Shown here one piece after another: positions 6,219 through 7,012 of a DNA stretch of 7,012 nucleotides. The notes under the pieces are model-generated. The model made no database searches, was not told the origin of the DNA, and saw nothing but the letters and a program-made list of their open reading frames with translations. The position numbers were made by a program, and so were the translations under genes. How positions within the stretch are numbered: the stretch's first letter is position 1; each line of letters opens with the position of its first letter. Source of the DNA: Candidatus Bathyarchaeota archaeon (lineage in GTDB: Archaea > Thermoproteota > Bathyarchaeia > TCS64); the NCBI GenBank assembly GCA_013619005.1, contig JABXKY010000133.1, forward strand, positions 1-7,012, in the 5' to 3' direction.

Positions 6219-6224
6219 CCACCT
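6219..6224 (-). promoter_or_regulatory. Ribosome binding site that decides the carbamate kinase start
   Basis: On the minus strand AGGTGG lies five bases before the TTG at 6213. This is a good archaeal Shine-Dalgarno match at normal spacing. The competing GTG start at 6222 would lie inside this motif and has no ribosome binding site of its own. Confidence 0.55.
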
Positions 6225-6252
6225 AGTCGAGGAATAGAATGAATGGGTAGGG

Positions 6253-6261
6253 TCTTAAAAC
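6253..6261 (-). promoter_or_regulatory. TATA-like box for carbamate kinase
   Basis: On the minus strand this reads GTTTTAAGA. A start of transcription about 26 bases on would be near 6231, leaving an 18-base leader that contains the AGGTGG site. Confidence 0.5.
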
Positions 6262-6291
6262 AATTATCATTAAAAATGCCCTGTTTGGAAC

Positions 6292-6297
6292 AAAAAA
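6292..6297 (-). terminator. Oligo-T terminator after the small ORF
   Basis: Six Ts in a row on the minus strand begin five bases after the TAA of the 39-codon ORF. A second T5 run follows at 6272-6276. Archaeal RNA polymerase terminates at such U runs. No T run separates uS10 from the small ORF, so this may end a joint transcript. Confidence 0.5.
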
Positions 6298-6302
6298 CCA
6301 TA

Positions 6303-6422
6303 TTACATTACGCTAATGAACGTAGGTTCGAATCTCCTCGGGTAGGCGAAGGCGTTGGTCTTGACCTCCTCCGCTGCCCTCACGATATCAGAAGCCGACA
6401 ATTCACGCGCCAGGGCATACAA
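6303..6422 (-). CDS. Small uncharacterised protein, 39 aa, TTG start
   Basis: I do not recognise this protein. It reads MYALARELSASDIVRAAEEV from the start and ends NAFAYPRRFEPTFISVM. Evidence that it is coding: first codon positions are rich in G and A, codons such as AGG, GAG, GTC, AAG, ACC, AAC, GCC and TTC match the neighbouring genes, the composition falls sharply to AT-rich outside the frame, and a T6 run follows the stop by five bases. The predicted product has an amphipathic helix over about residues 8-22, then an aromatic and basic tail. There is no ATG in frame before the last residue, so a TTG at 6422 is proposed; the frame is open back to the uS10 stop. A TATA-like CATAAAACG lies about 30 bases before the TTG. 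It may instead be a gene remnant, or be read together with uS10. Confidence 0.5.
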   Translation of the reverse strand: MYALARELSASDIVRAAEEVKTNAFAYPRRFEPTFISVM

Positions 6423-6447
6423 TATTGATATTACGAGAAACGTGTAT

Positions 6448-6456
6448 CGTTTTATG
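6448..6456 (-). promoter_or_regulatory. Possible TATA-like box for the small ORF
   Basis: On the minus strand this reads CATAAAACG, centred about 30 bases before the TTG at 6422. This would give a leader of only a few bases. It is a moderate match only, and read-through from uS10 is an alternative. Confidence 0.3.
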
Positions 6457-6473
6457 AGATTTTGCGGACAACC

Positions 6474-6782
6474 CTAACGGATTTCCATCTCGATGTAAAC
6501 TTCGCTGGGGACTCGGATCCGCATGATGCTCCTCATGACCCGGTCACGGGCATCGATCTCGATAAGCCTCTTGTGCACGCGCATCTCAAACCTGTCCCAC
6601 GTGTTGCTGCCGTCACCGCAGGGAGTCTTCCTGGTGGGCACCACTAGTTTCTTAGTTGGCAGTGGAATAGGTCCTACAAGCTTTACCCCTATCCTCTTGG
6701 CGATGTTCTTGATCTCGTCGCAAACGTCCTGCAGCTTCACTGCGTCGGTACTCGTTAGCTTGATCCTTGCGCGTCTAGCCAT
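6474..6782 (-). CDS. rpsJ: Ribosomal protein uS10
   Basis: This 102-residue protein is a component of the small ribosomal subunit head. The family signature is plain: ARIKLTSTDAVKLQDVCDEI (5-24), VGPIPLPTKKLVVPTRKTP (36-54), GDGSNTWDRFEMRVHKRLI (56-74) and the C-terminal IRVPSEVYIEMEI. Length and sequence are of the archaeal type, which is shorter at its ends than eukaryotic uS10. It lies directly downstream of EF-1-alpha on the same strand, an order common in archaea, with 134 bases between them holding an oligo-T run and a TATA-like box. It may therefore be transcribed separately. The ATG start is fixed by the conserved N-terminus. Unlike in many archaea, no tRNA gene follows; instead there is a small ORF. 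Confidence 0.97.
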   Translation of the reverse strand: MARRARIKLTSTDAVKLQDVCDEIKNIAKRIGVKLVGPIPLPTKKLVVPTRKTPCGDGSNTWDRFEMRVHKRLIEIDARDRVMRSIMRIRVPSEVYIEMEIR

Positions 6783-6812
6783 GTTGTTCCCGCTCTTAAC
6801 CCGAGAATCAGA

Positions 6813-6821
6813 ACTTAAACC
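6813..6821 (-). promoter_or_regulatory. TATA-like box for uS10
   Basis: On the minus strand this reads GGTTTAAGT, centred about 35 bases before the ATG at 6782. Transcription would begin near 6790, leaving a leader of about eight bases. Confidence 0.45.
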
Positions 6822-6898
6822 TTACTAATTAACTCATCCGGATTTTCTTTTCTCAGATAAAATAGGTAACAGATTATTTTATAATTAAAATAGATAAG

Positions 6899-6904
6899 AA
6901 AAAA
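6899..6904 (-). terminator. Oligo-T terminator after EF-1-alpha
   Basis: Six Ts on the minus strand start 12 bases after the EF-1-alpha stop, followed by further T-rich sequence. This fits archaeal intrinsic termination and suggests that uS10 is not only read through from EF-1-alpha. Confidence 0.5.
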
Positions 6905-6916
6905 TGGTTGTGAGGA

Positions 6917-7012
6917 TTACTCCTCGATCTCAATGACGACGCCGGCACCGATGGTGGTGCCCATGTCACGGAGCGCGAACCGGCCTAGGCTCGGATAGTC
7001 CTTGAATGTCTC
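6917..7012 (-). CDS. tuf: Translation elongation factor 1-alpha, C-terminal end (5' part outside window)
   Basis: Only the last 31 residues and the TAA stop are present. They read ETFKDYPSLGRFALRDMGTT and then IGAGVVIEIEE. This is the conserved end of the third beta-barrel domain of archaeal/eukaryotic EF-1-alpha (GRFA-RDMG-T-GAGVV). The full protein is a GTPase that brings aminoacyl-tRNA to the ribosome. The GTP-binding domain is outside the window, so related GTPases such as Hbs1-like proteins are not formally excluded, but the position next to uS10 supports EF-1-alpha. Confidence 0.93.
   Translation of the reverse strand, partial: ETFKDYPSLGRFALRDMGTTIGAGVVIEIEE

Noticed and set aside
6326..6335. 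GGTTCGAATC on the plus strand resembles a tRNA T-arm
   Set aside because: Only the pair closing the loop matches well; the other T-stem positions do not pair, and no acceptor, D-arm or anticodon arm surrounds it. It lies inside the coding-like minus-strand small ORF.
6243..6428. Plus-strand open frame of 61 codons opposite the small ORF
   Set aside because: Its codon pattern is worse than that of the minus-strand frame, and its first part lies in AT-rich spacer. It looks like the antisense shadow of the small gene.

Overview
This is an archaeal chromosome segment with moderate GC content and dense, mostly single-gene transcription units. The archaeal assignment rests on the ends of an EF-1-alpha gene, a ribosomal protein uS10 of archaeal type, and a prolyl-tRNA synthetase of the archaeal/eukaryotic class with a C-terminal zinc domain and a terminal Tyr. 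It is supported by repeated TATA-like boxes centred about 25-27 bases before start codons that lack a ribosome binding site, which is the leaderless-mRNA pattern. A FUN14 membrane protein and the leaderless style would fit a TACK-type archaeon such as Bathyarchaeia, but that placement is only a guess.

Layout from left to right: a partial M20D (AbgB-like) amidohydrolase (minus), an uncharacterised 179-residue protein (minus), about 250 bases without a recognisable gene, a small AbrB/SpoVT-type DNA-binding protein (minus), prolyl-tRNA synthetase (plus), a PqqB/PhnP-like metallo-beta-lactamase-fold hydrolase (minus), a HemK/Mtq2-like methyltransferase (plus), a FUN14 protein (minus), carbamate kinase (minus), an overlooked 39-codon ORF with a TTG start (minus), ribosomal protein uS10 (minus) and the last 31 codons of EF-1-alpha (minus).

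Most genes appear to have their own promoter, so the window is not one pathway operon. Translation is the commonest theme: EF-1-alpha, uS10, ProRS, and probably the methyltransferase, whose relatives modify the release-factor GGQ glutamine. Carbamate kinase and the amidohydrolase are metabolic. The two convergent gene pairs overlap at their 3' ends by 4 and 14 bases.

I do not see a clear new multi-gene system, defence island, CRISPR array, tRNA or mobile element. The best leads are the hidden small gene after uS10, the PqqB-like hydrolase with no other pqq gene in view, the unassigned 179-residue protein beside the amidohydrolase, and the NSPY variant of the methyltransferase active-site motif.
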